Source: Buttiauxella sp035271705 (lineage in GTDB: Bacteria > Pseudomonadota > Gammaproteobacteria > Enterobacterales > Enterobacteriaceae). From it: DNA of 19,212 bases. Shown here piece by piece: positions 1 to 6,795 of this stretch (positions are counted from its first letter, which is position 1; each line of letters starts with the position of its first letter). The notes below the pieces were generated by a model. The model was not told the origin of the DNA and ran no database searches. It was given only the letters and a program-made list of their open reading frames with translations. Location: positions 1-19,212 of the forward strand of contig NZ_DATERI010000184.1 of NCBI RefSeq assembly GCF_035271705.1, written 5' to 3'. Position numbers and translations under genes: made by a program.

Positions 1-811
1 ATTCGATTATGGCCGTAACTACGGCGTTGTGTACGACATTGAAGCGTGGACCGATATGCTGCCTGTATTCGGTGGCGATTCTTACACCTGGTCCGACAAC
101 TTCATGACCGGTCGCGCAAATGGTGTTGCAACTTACCGTAACTCTGACTTCTTCGGTGAAGTTGAAGGTTTAAGTTTTGCTGTTCAGTACCAGGGTGCAA
201 ACGAAAGCACCAATCTAAATGAAGATCAGGAAGGCACCAACAACGGTCGTGACGTTCGCTTCCAGAACGGCGATGGTTGGGGCTTATCAACTGTTTATGA
301 TTTCGGTATGGGCTTTAGTGCGGGTGGCGCGTACGCCTCTTCAGACCGTACTAATGAACAGACCCGCAGCGCAGGCGCATTGATGGCTGGCGGTGATACT
401 GCGGATGTCTGGACTCTGGGTATGAAATATGACGCCAATAATATTTATCTGGCGGCTATGTATGCAGAAACTCGCAACATGACGCCATTTGGCGATTTTG
501 GTATTGCAAACAAAACTCAGAACTTTGAAGTGACTGCACAATACCAGTTCGACTTCGGTCTGCGCCCAGAGGTTTCTTACCTGCAATCTAAAGGTAATGA
601 CTTAATGGATAACGCGAATCATGACAGCGACTGGAACGACAAAGACTTGGTTAAATACGTATCTGTCGGTGCAAACTATTACTTCAACAAAAACTTCTCC
701 ACCTACGTTGATTACAAAATCAACCTGCTGGATGGTGATGACAGCTTCTACGATGCTGCAGGCATCGCCACTGATGACGTTGTTGGTGTTGGTTTGATTT
801 ACCAGTTCTAA
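1..811 (+). CDS. Trimeric general porin of the OmpC/OmpF/PhoE family (5' end missing)
   Basis: Outer-membrane trimeric beta-barrel porin for passive entry of small hydrophilic solutes. The frame is open from base 2, so the start and signal peptide lie outside the window; about 269 residues are visible. Family signs are the FDYGRNYGVVYD stretch, the constriction loop L3 (bases 47-100, WTDML-P-V-FGGDSY), ATYRNSDFFG, alternating beta-strand patterns and a C-terminal ...GLIYQF ending in Phe, the usual signal for outer-membrane assembly. The oddity is in L3: OmpF, OmpC and PhoE normally read PEFGG, whereas this gene has PVFGG (codon GTA, bases 65-67), removing a conserved acidic residue of the pore eyelet. 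A Rho-independent terminator follows directly. E. coli has a porin gene (yedS) in this part of its chromosome, but I cannot tell which paralogue this is, so no symbol is given. Confidence 0.93.
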   Translation, partial: FDYGRNYGVVYDIEAWTDMLPVFGGDSYTWSDNFMTGRANGVATYRNSDFFGEVEGLSFAVQYQGANESTNLNEDQEGTNNGRDVRFQNGDGWGLSTVYDFGMGFSAGGAYASSDRTNEQTRSAGALMAGGDTADVWTLGMKYDANNIYLAAMYAETRNMTPFGDFGIANKTQNFEVTAQYQFDFGLRPEVSYLQSKGNDLMDNANHDSDWNDKDLVKYVSVGANYYFNKNFSTYVDYKINLLDGDDSFYDAAGIATDDVVGVGLIYQF

Positions 812-838
812 TATTGCCCCTGTCTTGTTTAGATGCCT

Positions 839-861
839 AAGCCCGCGCAAGCGGGTTTTTT
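839..861 (+). terminator. Rho-independent terminator of the porin gene
   Basis: GCCCGC (841-846), loop GCAA, then GCGGGT and a run of T (851-861) form a GC-rich hairpin with a T tail, 27 bases after the porin stop codon. Confidence 0.85.
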
Positions 862-1139
862 AACGCCCCCCTTCAGCCCCACCCATTCACACCTCCGACA
901 CTTACTTTTGTCTAAAATTTATTCAAATATGAAATAACTCATGCCGAACGGCTCAACTGTGACTCGCGTCGTTGAAAGCTATTCCGGTAAGTGTTTGAAT
1001 AATGGCACAGAGAAGACGCTGTTCGCGTTTTCTTGGGCGGTCCTGTTCAGGTCGCTACCATGTGCCCCACTAGTGCGGCATTTTCACAGTCACGGTATAG
1101 TAGTTTTCCGTTCAAGAGATGACTTTGCGAGCGAGTAAC
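862..1139. other. Non-coding stretch between the porin gene and mtfA
   Basis: About 280 bases with no convincing gene. A 65-codon open frame (941-1138) lacks recognisable protein features and a good ribosome site. A TATAGT hexamer at 1096-1101 could be a -10 box for mtfA, but no good -35 box lies 16-18 bases upstream of it, so no promoter is called. Confidence 0.5.
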
Positions 1140-1937
1140 ATGATTAAGTGGCCCTGGAAAGCAAATGATTCATCTTCTGTCACCGCTCTGCCGTGGGAGC
1201 AGGCTTTAGCCATACCTGTTCTGACGACACTTACACCTGCAGAGCAAGATAAACTCGTCCGTCTTGCGGACCGTTTTTTACAGCAAAAACGCCTGGTGCC
1301 ATTGCAAGGCTTTGAGCTTGATGAGCTAAAAAGTGCGCGTATCGCGTTACTGTTCTGCTTGCCAATACTGGAGCTTGGTATTGACTGGCTTGATGGTTTT
1401 CATGAAGTTCTCATCTATCCGGTTCCTTTTGTGGTAGACGACGAGTGGCAAGATGAGATTGGCCTTGTGCACAATCAGCGTGTCGTACAGTCTGGTCAAA
1501 GCTGGCAGCAAGGTCCTATTGTCCTCAACTGGCTTGACGTGCAGGACTCCTTTGATGCATCTGGGTTTAATCTGATCTTTCATGAAGTCGCGCATAAACT
1601 GGATACGCGAAATGACGATCGTGCCAGCGGTATTCCGATGATTGCCCTGCGTGATGTCGCAGGTTGGGAACACGATCTTCATGCTGCAATGAGTAACATT
1701 CAGGACGAAATCGACCTGGTCGGCGAAAATGCCGCCAGTATTGATGCCTATGCAGCGACGGATCCGGCAGAATGCTTTGCGGTGCTATCAGAGTATTTCT
1801 TCAGCGCACCCGAGCTTTTCGCGCCACGTTTCCCCTCACTTTATCAGCGGTTTTGCCTGTTTTACGGCCAAAACCCATTGTTACGGTTACGCGAGAGTGA
1901 AAACAACGCGGCAACTAACGGAAATACGGTGCATTAA
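1140..1937 (+). CDS. mtfA: MtfA zinc metallopeptidase, Mlc titration factor
   Basis: Cytoplasmic zinc peptidase which in E. coli (formerly YeeI) binds and inactivates the repressor Mlc, thereby relieving repression of the glucose PTS gene ptsG. The predicted protein has 265 residues, the length I recall for the E. coli protein. It carries the zinc motif HEVAH at about 148-152 (FHEVAHKLDTRN) and the conserved AASIDAYAATDPAECFAVLSEYFF segment split as AASIDAYA and DPAECFAVLSEYFF near 200-220, whose Glu is the expected third ligand. The start at MIKWPWK matches the family; a longer in-frame start at 1119 would add seven residues unlike known homologues. The Shine-Dalgarno is weak (GAG at 1133-1135). 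It is followed by a tRNA-Asn gene, as I recall for mtfA-asnT in E. coli. Confidence 0.95.
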   Translation: MIKWPWKANDSSSVTALPWEQALAIPVLTTLTPAEQDKLVRLADRFLQQKRLVPLQGFELDELKSARIALLFCLPILELGIDWLDGFHEVLIYPVPFVVDDEWQDEIGLVHNQRVVQSGQSWQQGPIVLNWLDVQDSFDASGFNLIFHEVAHKLDTRNDDRASGIPMIALRDVAGWEHDLHAAMSNIQDEIDLVGENAASIDAYAATDPAECFAVLSEYFFSAPELFAPRFPSLYQRFCLFYGQNPLLRLRESENNAATNGNTVH

Positions 1938-1938
1938 T

Positions 1939-1950
1939 TCAACAAGTTGA
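1939..1950. promoter_or_regulatory. 12-base palindrome upstream of the first tRNA-Asn promoter
   Basis: TCAACAAGTTGA is a perfect palindrome ending 41 bases before the tRNA -35 box. The same 12 bases occur at nearly the same distance upstream of the second tRNA-Asn gene (16122-16133). The position, centred about 80 bases before the expected transcript start, suits an upstream activator site such as Fis, although the sequence fits the degenerate Fis consensus only partly. Confidence 0.45.
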
Positions 1951-1990
1951 GCTTAATTTAACCATCTGAATCAACATGTTATTTTTGCTA

Positions 1991-2019
1991 TTGACTCTTT
2001 TTAAACGTGACGTTAATAT
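1991..2019 (+). promoter_or_regulatory. Sigma-70 promoter of the first tRNA-Asn gene
   Basis: TTGACT (1991-1996), a 17-base spacer and TAATAT (2014-2019) make a near-consensus promoter 18 bases before the tRNA. The CGCC just after the -10 box is a GC-rich discriminator typical of stringently controlled stable-RNA promoters. Confidence 0.8.
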
Positions 2020-2037
2020 TCGCCTCGTTCAAACGAT

Positions 2038-2113
2038 TCCTCTGTAGTTCAGTCGGTAGAACGGCGGACTGTTAATCCGTATGTCACTGGTTCGAGTCCA
2101 GTCAGAGGAGCCA
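2038..2113 (+). tRNA. tRNA-Asn (anticodon GTT), first copy
   Basis: 76-base tRNA with encoded CCA. The acceptor stem pairs TCCTCTG (2038-2044) with CAGAGGA (2103-2109), with discriminator G and CCA at 2111-2113. The anticodon loop CTGTTAA carries GTT at 2071-2073, and the T-arm has GGTTCGAGTCC. It is identical over all 76 bases to the copy at 16219-16294. By position after mtfA it corresponds to E. coli asnT. Asn tRNA genes are common integration sites for islands (for example the Yersinia high-pathogenicity island), but no integrase follows here. Confidence 0.98.
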
Positions 2114-2121
2114 AATTTAAG

Positions 2122-2154
2122 AAGCCTGCTTAGGAAACTAAGTGGGCTTTTTGC
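2122..2154 (+). terminator. Terminator of the first tRNA-Asn gene
   Basis: A 10-pair stem, GCCTGCTTAG (2124-2133) with CTAAGTGGGC (2138-2147) including two G-T pairs, around a GAAA loop, followed by a T run. It resembles the hairpin after the second tRNA copy. Confidence 0.88.
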
Positions 2155-2270
2155 ATTTTGGCAATATCCCCTTCTTGTAAGCCCTACTGTATCTGTCTGT
2201 GTGCTATGTGACCCGACGAATCTTTCCAGTTAAAGTTGTGTAAATATCGTTCTTCTGTCCTCTTCCGTGA

Positions 2271-2300
2271 TTGTAAACAATAGTAATTATCATTTATCTT
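2271..2300 (+). promoter_or_regulatory. Candidate promoter and Fur box of the iron importer operon
   Basis: AATAGTAATTATCATTTAT (2279-2297) matches the 19-base Fur consensus GATAATGATAATCATTATC at 12 of 19 positions by hand count. It lies between and overlaps a plausible -35 (TTGTAA, 2271-2276) and -10 (TATCTT, 2295-2300, 18-base spacer), where bound Fe-Fur would block transcription. The site and the downstream gene family support iron-repressed expression; this is an inference. Confidence 0.55.
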
Positions 2301-2310
2301 GCGCCTGCCT

Positions 2311-2328
2311 GTAGGGATACGTCCCTGC
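2311..2328 (+). other. Small hairpin in the leader of the iron importer operon
   Basis: GTAGGGA (2311-2317), TACG loop and TCCCTGC (2322-2328) can form a seven-pair stem (one G-T pair) about 40 bases before the first gene. No T run follows, so it is not a classical terminator; its role is unknown. Confidence 0.3.
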
Positions 2329-2365
2329 TCTGAACCCCATAAGTTCACATCACTCGGGATATACA

Positions 2366-3412
2366 ATGATGAATGAGTTTGCTCTGCCTCGCACGGGACT
2401 GCGCCGTATCACGCTTGCATCCGCTCTGGTTTTCTCCGTAAGCCTGCCGGTTTTTGCGCAAGACGACCTGACTCTTTATACCACTCGTGAACCTGGTCTG
2501 ATTCAGCCATTGCTGGATAGCTGGACACAAACCAGCGGTGTAAAAGTCAATACGGTTTATATCAAGGACGGCATGCTTGAGCGCATCAAAGCGGAAGGCA
2601 AAAACTCCCCAGCGGACCTGCTGATGACCGTTGATGCAGGTAATCTCATTGATTTAGTTGAAGCTGGCGTGACACAGCCAGTGGACTCAGCAACGCTCAA
2701 AACCGCAATCCCGGCAAACCTGCGTGGTGAAGATAATCAGTGGTTCGCACTTTCAATGCGTGCCCGCGTGCTCTATGCAGACAAATCCCTGCCGATTGAT
2801 AACTGGCATTACGAGCAACTCTCGAACCCAGAATACAAAGGCAAAGTGTGTATTCGTTCCGGACAGCATCCGTATAACACCGCCCTTATCGCTGCAATGA
2901 TTGCTCACCATGGTGAAGCAAAAACCGAAGAATGGCTGCGCGGCGTGAAGGCTAACCTGGCGCGTAAAGCCACAGGTGGCGACCGTGATGTTGCGCGCGA
3001 CATCCTGGGCGGTATTTGCGATATCGGCCTGGCAAATTCCTACTATATCGGCCATATGAAAAACGCCAAAGAAGGCAGCGATGCGCGTAAATGGGGCGAT
3101 GCCATTAAAGTCGTGAAACCGACCTTCGAGCAAGGTGGTACACACGTCAATATCAGTGGGGCAGCCGTGGCTCGTTATGCACCGAATAAAGCTGATGCTG
3201 TGAAACTGATGGAGTACCTGGTTTCTGCACCTGCGCAACAAATGTACGCCAAAGCAAACTTTGAATATCCCGTTTTGAAAGGGGTAAGCCTTGACCCGGT
3301 CATCAGTGCGACCATCGGTGAAATTGACGTCGATAAAGTCCCGTTAACCGAGATAGTGAAACACCGTAAACAAGCTAGCCTGTTGGTAGATAAAGTTGGA
3401 TTCGATCAATAA
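2366..3412 (+). CDS. Ferric-iron ABC importer, periplasmic binding protein (FbpA/FutA/IdiA type)
   Basis: Periplasmic protein that binds Fe3+ and delivers it to the membrane permease encoded next door. The 348-residue product starts with a signal peptide (basic GLRR, hydrophobic LASALVFSVSLPVF, probable cleavage after A31 in VFA-QDD). Mature features are the LYTTRE segment near 37-41, SPADLLMTVDAG near 81-92, and the adjacent tyrosine pair in NSYYIGH (Y226 and Y227), the usual iron-ligand pair of this family. Y38 and Y170 are further candidate ligands, and C162 and C218 could form a disulfide. The start at 2366 has a GGGA Shine-Dalgarno six bases upstream; an adjacent second ATG is possible. 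It is first in a three-gene operon behind a candidate Fur box. Substrate identity is inferred from the family. Confidence 0.9.
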   Translation: MMNEFALPRTGLRRITLASALVFSVSLPVFAQDDLTLYTTREPGLIQPLLDSWTQTSGVKVNTVYIKDGMLERIKAEGKNSPADLLMTVDAGNLIDLVEAGVTQPVDSATLKTAIPANLRGEDNQWFALSMRARVLYADKSLPIDNWHYEQLSNPEYKGKVCIRSGQHPYNTALIAAMIAHHGEAKTEEWLRGVKANLARKATGGDRDVARDILGGICDIGLANSYYIGHMKNAKEGSDARKWGDAIKVVKPTFEQGGTHVNISGAAVARYAPNKADAVKLMEYLVSAPAQQMYAKANFEYPVLKGVSLDPVISATIGEIDVDKVPLTEIVKHRKQASLLVDKVGFDQ

Positions 3413-5084
3413 ATCATTTCGTCTTCCGACGTTGCGCGGCCTGGTTTCCGGGCCGCAATCACTATTAACACCTCTACACCTTGCTGCGCTGTGTGTCGCG
3501 TTAGGCGTGCTGATGCCAATCGTTGCGCTTATCTGGCAGGCGACGCAGGCTGATTTTTCGCACTGGGATAATCTGGTCACTTTTGTCCTTCCCTCGGTGC
3601 TCAAGAATACCGTGCTGTTACTGGCAGGTGTCGCGGTGATAGTTGGCGTGATTGGCGTTGGCAGCGCATGGGCTGTGACTGCCTGGGATTTCCCCGGACG
3701 TAAAATCCTCAGTTGGGCGCTGTTACTGCCACTGGCAATGCCGACTTATATCGTGGCCTTCGCCTGGCTTGATTTGCTGCACCCCATCGGCCCGCTGCAA
3801 ACGTTTATCCGCTTTTTGCTCGGGTATGACAGCCCACGCGATTTCCGTCTTCCCGACTTACGCTCACTACCTGGTGCGATTATTTTGCTGGGTCTGGTGC
3901 TGTATCCTTACGTTTATCTGACCACCCGCGCCATGTTTATCAGCCAGCCTGCACATTTGCTGGAGGCGGCTCGCACCCTGGGATGCAGCGCAGCCGGCAC
4001 CTTCTTTCGTGTGGCGCTGCCGATGGCACGCCCGGCGCTGGCGGTCGGAATCAGTTTGGCTCTTCTGGAAACGCTGAATGATATTGGTGCATCTGAATTT
4101 CTCGGCGTTCAAACCTTAACCGTCACGGTTTACACCACCTGGATTTCCCGTTCTGATTTGGCTGCTGCTGCGCAAATCGCCTGCATGATGTTGATGTTTA
4201 TCTTTTGCATCCTGACACTGGAGTTTTATGGGCGTAAAAAGCAAGGTTTTAGCAGCCGAAGCTTACGTGAGATTCAACCGACTCCGATACGTGGTTGGCG
4301 TGGTGGGTTGCTTGGCGCCGTTATCGCCCTGCCGGTCATTATTGGCTTTGTCGCACCCGTAATATTTCTGGCCTGGGAGAGTGTTAAACGTTTAGGTGAA
4401 GATAACCCGCTCTCACCTGCATTGCTTTCAGCGTTACAAAATACGTTATTACTGGCGGCGGGCACCACTCTGGTCGTGGTTTGTGTCAGCTTACTGGTGG
4501 CGTGGAGCGCACGCCACAGTGCCGCAAACAACACGATGTCAGGTTTTCGCCGTGGCGTAATGCGCCTTGCGTCATTAGGTTACGCGGTTCCAGGCACCAT
4601 TCTGGCGATTGGTTTTCTCACGCCAGCAATGGCTGTGGATAGATGGCTGGCGGACTTGCTCGAGATCCGTGGCTTGCCGCTTATGTCTGCCGGTATTGTG
4701 CTGGTTATCTGCTGTGCCATGCGTTTTCAGGCCATTGCTATCGGCGCACTGGATTCCGGGCTTAGCCGCATTCCTCCTTCTCTGGAACAAGCCTCAAGAT
4801 TGCTTGGAGAAAATGGCGCAGGGACTTTTGCACGGATTCATTTCCCGTTGCTGCGCCCGGCGCTGGTCAGCAGCGCATTATTGGTATTCGCTGATGCCAT
4901 GAAAGAGTTGCCGACGACCCTACTTTTGCGCCCGGTAAACTTCGAGACATTAGCGACGCTGTTGTACGCGGAAGCGGCGCGGGGAACATACGAAGAAGGG
5001 GCTATCGCCGCCTTGATGATTGTTCTCGCAGGCACACTACCGGTTATATTACTGGTGCGTCACCAGATGACTCGCCAGGGCTAA
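3396..5084 (+). CDS. Ferric-iron ABC importer, fused two-domain permease (FbpB/FutB type)
   Basis: Inner-membrane channel of the iron importer. At about 562 residues it is a tandem fusion of two permease domains, as usual in the FbpB/SfuB/FutB family, with about twelve hydrophobic segments. Each half carries the EAA loop that contacts the ATPase: EAARTLGCSAAGTFFRVALP at about 190-209 and EQASRLLGENGAGTFARI at about 464-481. The start is uncertain: the best upstream candidate is a TTG at 3396, overlapping the end of the binding-protein gene by 17 bases and implying translational coupling. The first internal ATG falls inside the first membrane segment, too late for a full protein. The next gene begins 11 bases after the stop. 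Confidence 0.9.
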   Translation: MDSINKSFRLPTLRGLVSGPQSLLTPLHLAALCVALGVLMPIVALIWQATQADFSHWDNLVTFVLPSVLKNTVLLLAGVAVIVGVIGVGSAWAVTAWDFPGRKILSWALLLPLAMPTYIVAFAWLDLLHPIGPLQTFIRFLLGYDSPRDFRLPDLRSLPGAIILLGLVLYPYVYLTTRAMFISQPAHLLEAARTLGCSAAGTFFRVALPMARPALAVGISLALLETLNDIGASEFLGVQTLTVTVYTTWISRSDLAAAAQIACMMLMFIFCILTLEFYGRKKQGFSSRSLREIQPTPIRGWRGGLLGAVIALPVIIGFVAPVIFLAWESVKRLGEDNPLSPALLSALQNTLLLAAGTTLVVVCVSLLVAWSARHSAANNTMSGFRRGVMRLASLGYAVPGTILAIGFLTPAMAVDRWLADLLEIRGLPLMSAGIVLVICCAMRFQAIAIGALDSGLSRIPPSLEQASRLLGENGAGTFARIHFPLLRPALVSSALLVFADAMKELPTTLLLRPVNFETLATLLYAEAARGTYEEGAIAALMIVLAGTLPVILLVRHQMTRQG

Positions 5085-5095
5085 AGGAACAGATT

Positions 5096-5788
5096 ATGTC
5101 AGAAATTGCGTTGTGCCTTCAGGATGTGCACGTTGCCTACGGCAACAGCCGACAATCGGTTCTGAAAGGGTTTTCGATGTCGGTGCGCAAGGGTGAACTA
5201 GCCTGTTTGCTTGGGGCTTCTGGCTGTGGAAAAACCACCGTTCTGCGAGCCGTTGCCGGTTTTGAACGGCTACAACACGGTGAGATTTATGTGTCGCAAC
5301 GACGCGTCGCGGCACCCGGTATTCATCTTCCACCAGAGAAACGCCATGTGGGCATGGTATTTCAAGAGTACGCATTGTTCCCGCATTTGACTGCACAACA
5401 AAATGTGGCATTTGGGTTGCGTCGAATGCCGCGTGAGGAACAAAATGCACGCGTCACTGAACTGCTCAGAATGGTGGATTTGCACAGCCATGCCAGCCGT
5501 TACCCGCACGAATTATCAGGCGGGCAACAACAGCGTATCGCTTTAGCAAGAGCGTTAGCCCCCAACCCCGAAATCCTGTTGCTCGATGAACCGTTTTCCA
5601 GTCTGGATAAACAAACGCGTGAACGCTTAGGTCGCGAAGTGCGCGATATTTTGCGCGAAGCCGGGCAAACAGCGCTATTAGTCACCCACAGCGAGCATGA
5701 AGCGCATCTGATGGCTGATCATATCGGTTATGTTCAACAGGGTGAGTTTCGGGCGGGAGAAAAAACGGTGAGGGTGGAAAGCGTTTAA
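5096..5788 (+). CDS. Ferric-iron ABC importer, ATP-binding protein (FbpC-like, short form)
   Basis: Cytoplasmic ATPase that powers the iron permease. The nucleotide-binding domain is complete: Walker A GASGCGKTT (40-48), Q-loop Q90 in MVFQEYALFP, signature LSGGQQQR (140-147), Walker B LLLDEP (161-166) and H-loop H198 in VTHS. At 230 residues it ends soon after the H-loop. FbpC proteins are typically about 345-350 residues with a C-terminal regulatory beta domain, which is absent here; short forms also occur in this import class. The start has a strong Shine-Dalgarno, AAAGGA (5083-5088), seven bases upstream. It is last in the operon and converges with the monooxygenase gene. Iron as substrate rests on the binding-protein family. 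Confidence 0.9.
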   Translation: MSEIALCLQDVHVAYGNSRQSVLKGFSMSVRKGELACLLGASGCGKTTVLRAVAGFERLQHGEIYVSQRRVAAPGIHLPPEKRHVGMVFQEYALFPHLTAQQNVAFGLRRMPREEQNARVTELLRMVDLHSHASRYPHELSGGQQQRIALARALAPNPEILLLDEPFSSLDKQTRERLGREVRDILREAGQTALLVTHSEHEAHLMADHIGYVQQGEFRAGEKTVRVESV

Positions 5789-5804
5789 CGCTAATCGCCC
5801 TCAC
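5768..5804. terminator. Possible two-way terminator between convergent genes
   Basis: An outer stem GTGAGGG (5768-5774) with CCCTCAC (5798-5804) encloses an inner stem AGCGTT/AACGCT (5780-5792) spanning the ATPase stop codon. There is no clear T run on either side, so termination is only a possibility. Confidence 0.3.
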
Positions 5805-5809
5805 GGGAG

Positions 5810-6112
5810 TTACGCCTCTACGGCATTCAAACGCACTAGCTGCAAAGGTTCGGCCAGCAACTCATCCATCTGCTGCACAAACGCCTGGAAATGCGGTAGC
5901 GCGATGTGTGCATCCAGCGCTTCCTGCCCTTTCCATGATTCACGCATATAAAACACATCTGGCGTTTCCTGAAGCTGAAACAAGGCGTAATCCAGGCAAC
6001 CTTCTTCCTGACGAGTCGGTGAAATCAGCGCCTGCAATGCAGATTTTAATGGCTCGCGTTGCCCGGTTTTCGCTTTCAGCACCGCAATAATCGACAGCGT
6101 ATTATCAGCCAC
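5810..6112 (-). CDS. Small antibiotic-biosynthesis-monooxygenase (ABM) domain protein, YgiN-like
   Basis: About 100-residue single-domain protein of the ABM dimeric alpha/beta barrel fold, the group that includes the E. coli quinol monooxygenase YgiN. Supporting features are the SIIAVLKAKTGQREPLKSAL opening, the conserved EEGCLDYALFQ segment, FYMRESWKG and the helix with ALDAHIALPHFQAF. Two GTG starts are possible. The one at 6112 has GGAG eight bases upstream (6121-6124) and is preferred; the one at 6121 would add three residues and overlap the nitroreductase stop codon. It is the last gene of a tight three-gene set with a nitroreductase and a quinone-reductase-like dehydrogenase, suggesting quinone or related redox chemistry. 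The precise substrate is unknown. Confidence 0.85.
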   Translation of the reverse strand: MADNTLSIIAVLKAKTGQREPLKSALQALISPTRQEEGCLDYALFQLQETPDVFYMRESWKGQEALDAHIALPHFQAFVQQMDELLAEPLQLVRLNAVEA

Positions 6113-6114
6113 GT

Positions 6115-6768
6115 TTAGCACTCCGTTAAAATTTCGCTGAATTCGAGACGCGATTTTGGCAATGCGGCGTTGAAATCTTCTACGCTGCGATAACCGATTG
6201 GCACGATAACCAGGCTGGTGAAACCTTTTTCACGCAGGCCAAACTCTTCGTCCAGAATACGCGCGTCAAAACCTTCAATTGGCACCGCGTCGATATTCAG
6301 CGTGGAAACACCCAGCAAGAAGTTACCGACGTTGAGATAAACCTGCTTTTCCATCCAGTGCTGCGCATCTTTATAATCAAAGCGATGCATATTCACAAAA
6401 TAGGAACGGCCTTTGTGCTGCCCTTCCATCGCCTGCTGGCTGGCAAAACGGCCATCGGCATTTTCCTGGTTCAGCAGTTTAGAAAGATGCGTTTCATCAA
6501 TCGCCGTTTTCGCGCAGAACACCACCACGTGTGAAGCATCAAGCACTTTGCGCTCGTTGAACACATAGAAACCAGACGTTGCTTTGGCAATACGCGCTTT
6601 GGCTTCAGGTGTGCTGGCCAAAATAAAATGCCACGGCTGCGAGTTGGTGCTGGACGGGCTGAGGCGGAGCAAATCCTTCACTTTTTCGATGTTTTCGGCT
6701 GTGATTTTTTTGTTCGGATCAAACGCTTTAGTTGAGTAACGTGAAGCTGCTGATTGAATGATATCCAT
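6115..6768 (-). CDS. nfsB: Oxygen-insensitive NAD(P)H nitroreductase, NfsB family
   Basis: FMN-dependent reductase that uses NAD(P)H to reduce nitroaromatics, quinones and similar electrophiles by two electrons in the cytoplasm. The 217-residue product matches the length and sequence landmarks of E. coli NfsB: MDII...STKAFD at the start, SPSSTNSQPWHFI near 37-49, YVFNERKxLDASHVVVFCAKTA near 68-90 (given with gaps), KQVYLNVGNFLLG near 136-148, AVPIEGFDARILDEEFGL and SVEDFNAALPKSRL. These include the expected FMN-binding segments. It sits between a quinone-reductase-like gene and a small monooxygenase, with 27 bases upstream and two bases downstream. E. coli nfsB is elsewhere, so this could be an additional paralogue rather than the orthologue. 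Confidence 0.92.
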   Translation of the reverse strand: MDIIQSAASRYSTKAFDPNKKITAENIEKVKDLLRLSPSSTNSQPWHFILASTPEAKARIAKATSGFYVFNERKVLDASHVVVFCAKTAIDETHLSKLLNQENADGRFASQQAMEGQHKGRSYFVNMHRFDYKDAQHWMEKQVYLNVGNFLLGVSTLNIDAVPIEGFDARILDEEFGLREKGFTSLVIVPIGYRSVEDFNAALPKSRLEFSEILTEC

Positions 6769-6795
6769 GATATTTTCTCTATGATTTTTATGTAA

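Noticed and set aside
941..1138. 65-codon open frame upstream of mtfA
   Set aside because: No ribosome site, no recognisable protein features and a short length expected by chance; treated as non-coding.
2114..2365. Possible integrase remnant or island junction after the first tRNA-Asn
   Set aside because: Only a terminator, a Fur-like box and a small hairpin are present; no integrase codons and no duplicated tRNA end as an attachment site.
2753..3241. 162-codon open frame opposite the iron-binding protein gene
   Set aside because: Antisense to a gene with clear signal peptide and iron ligands; no family resemblance.
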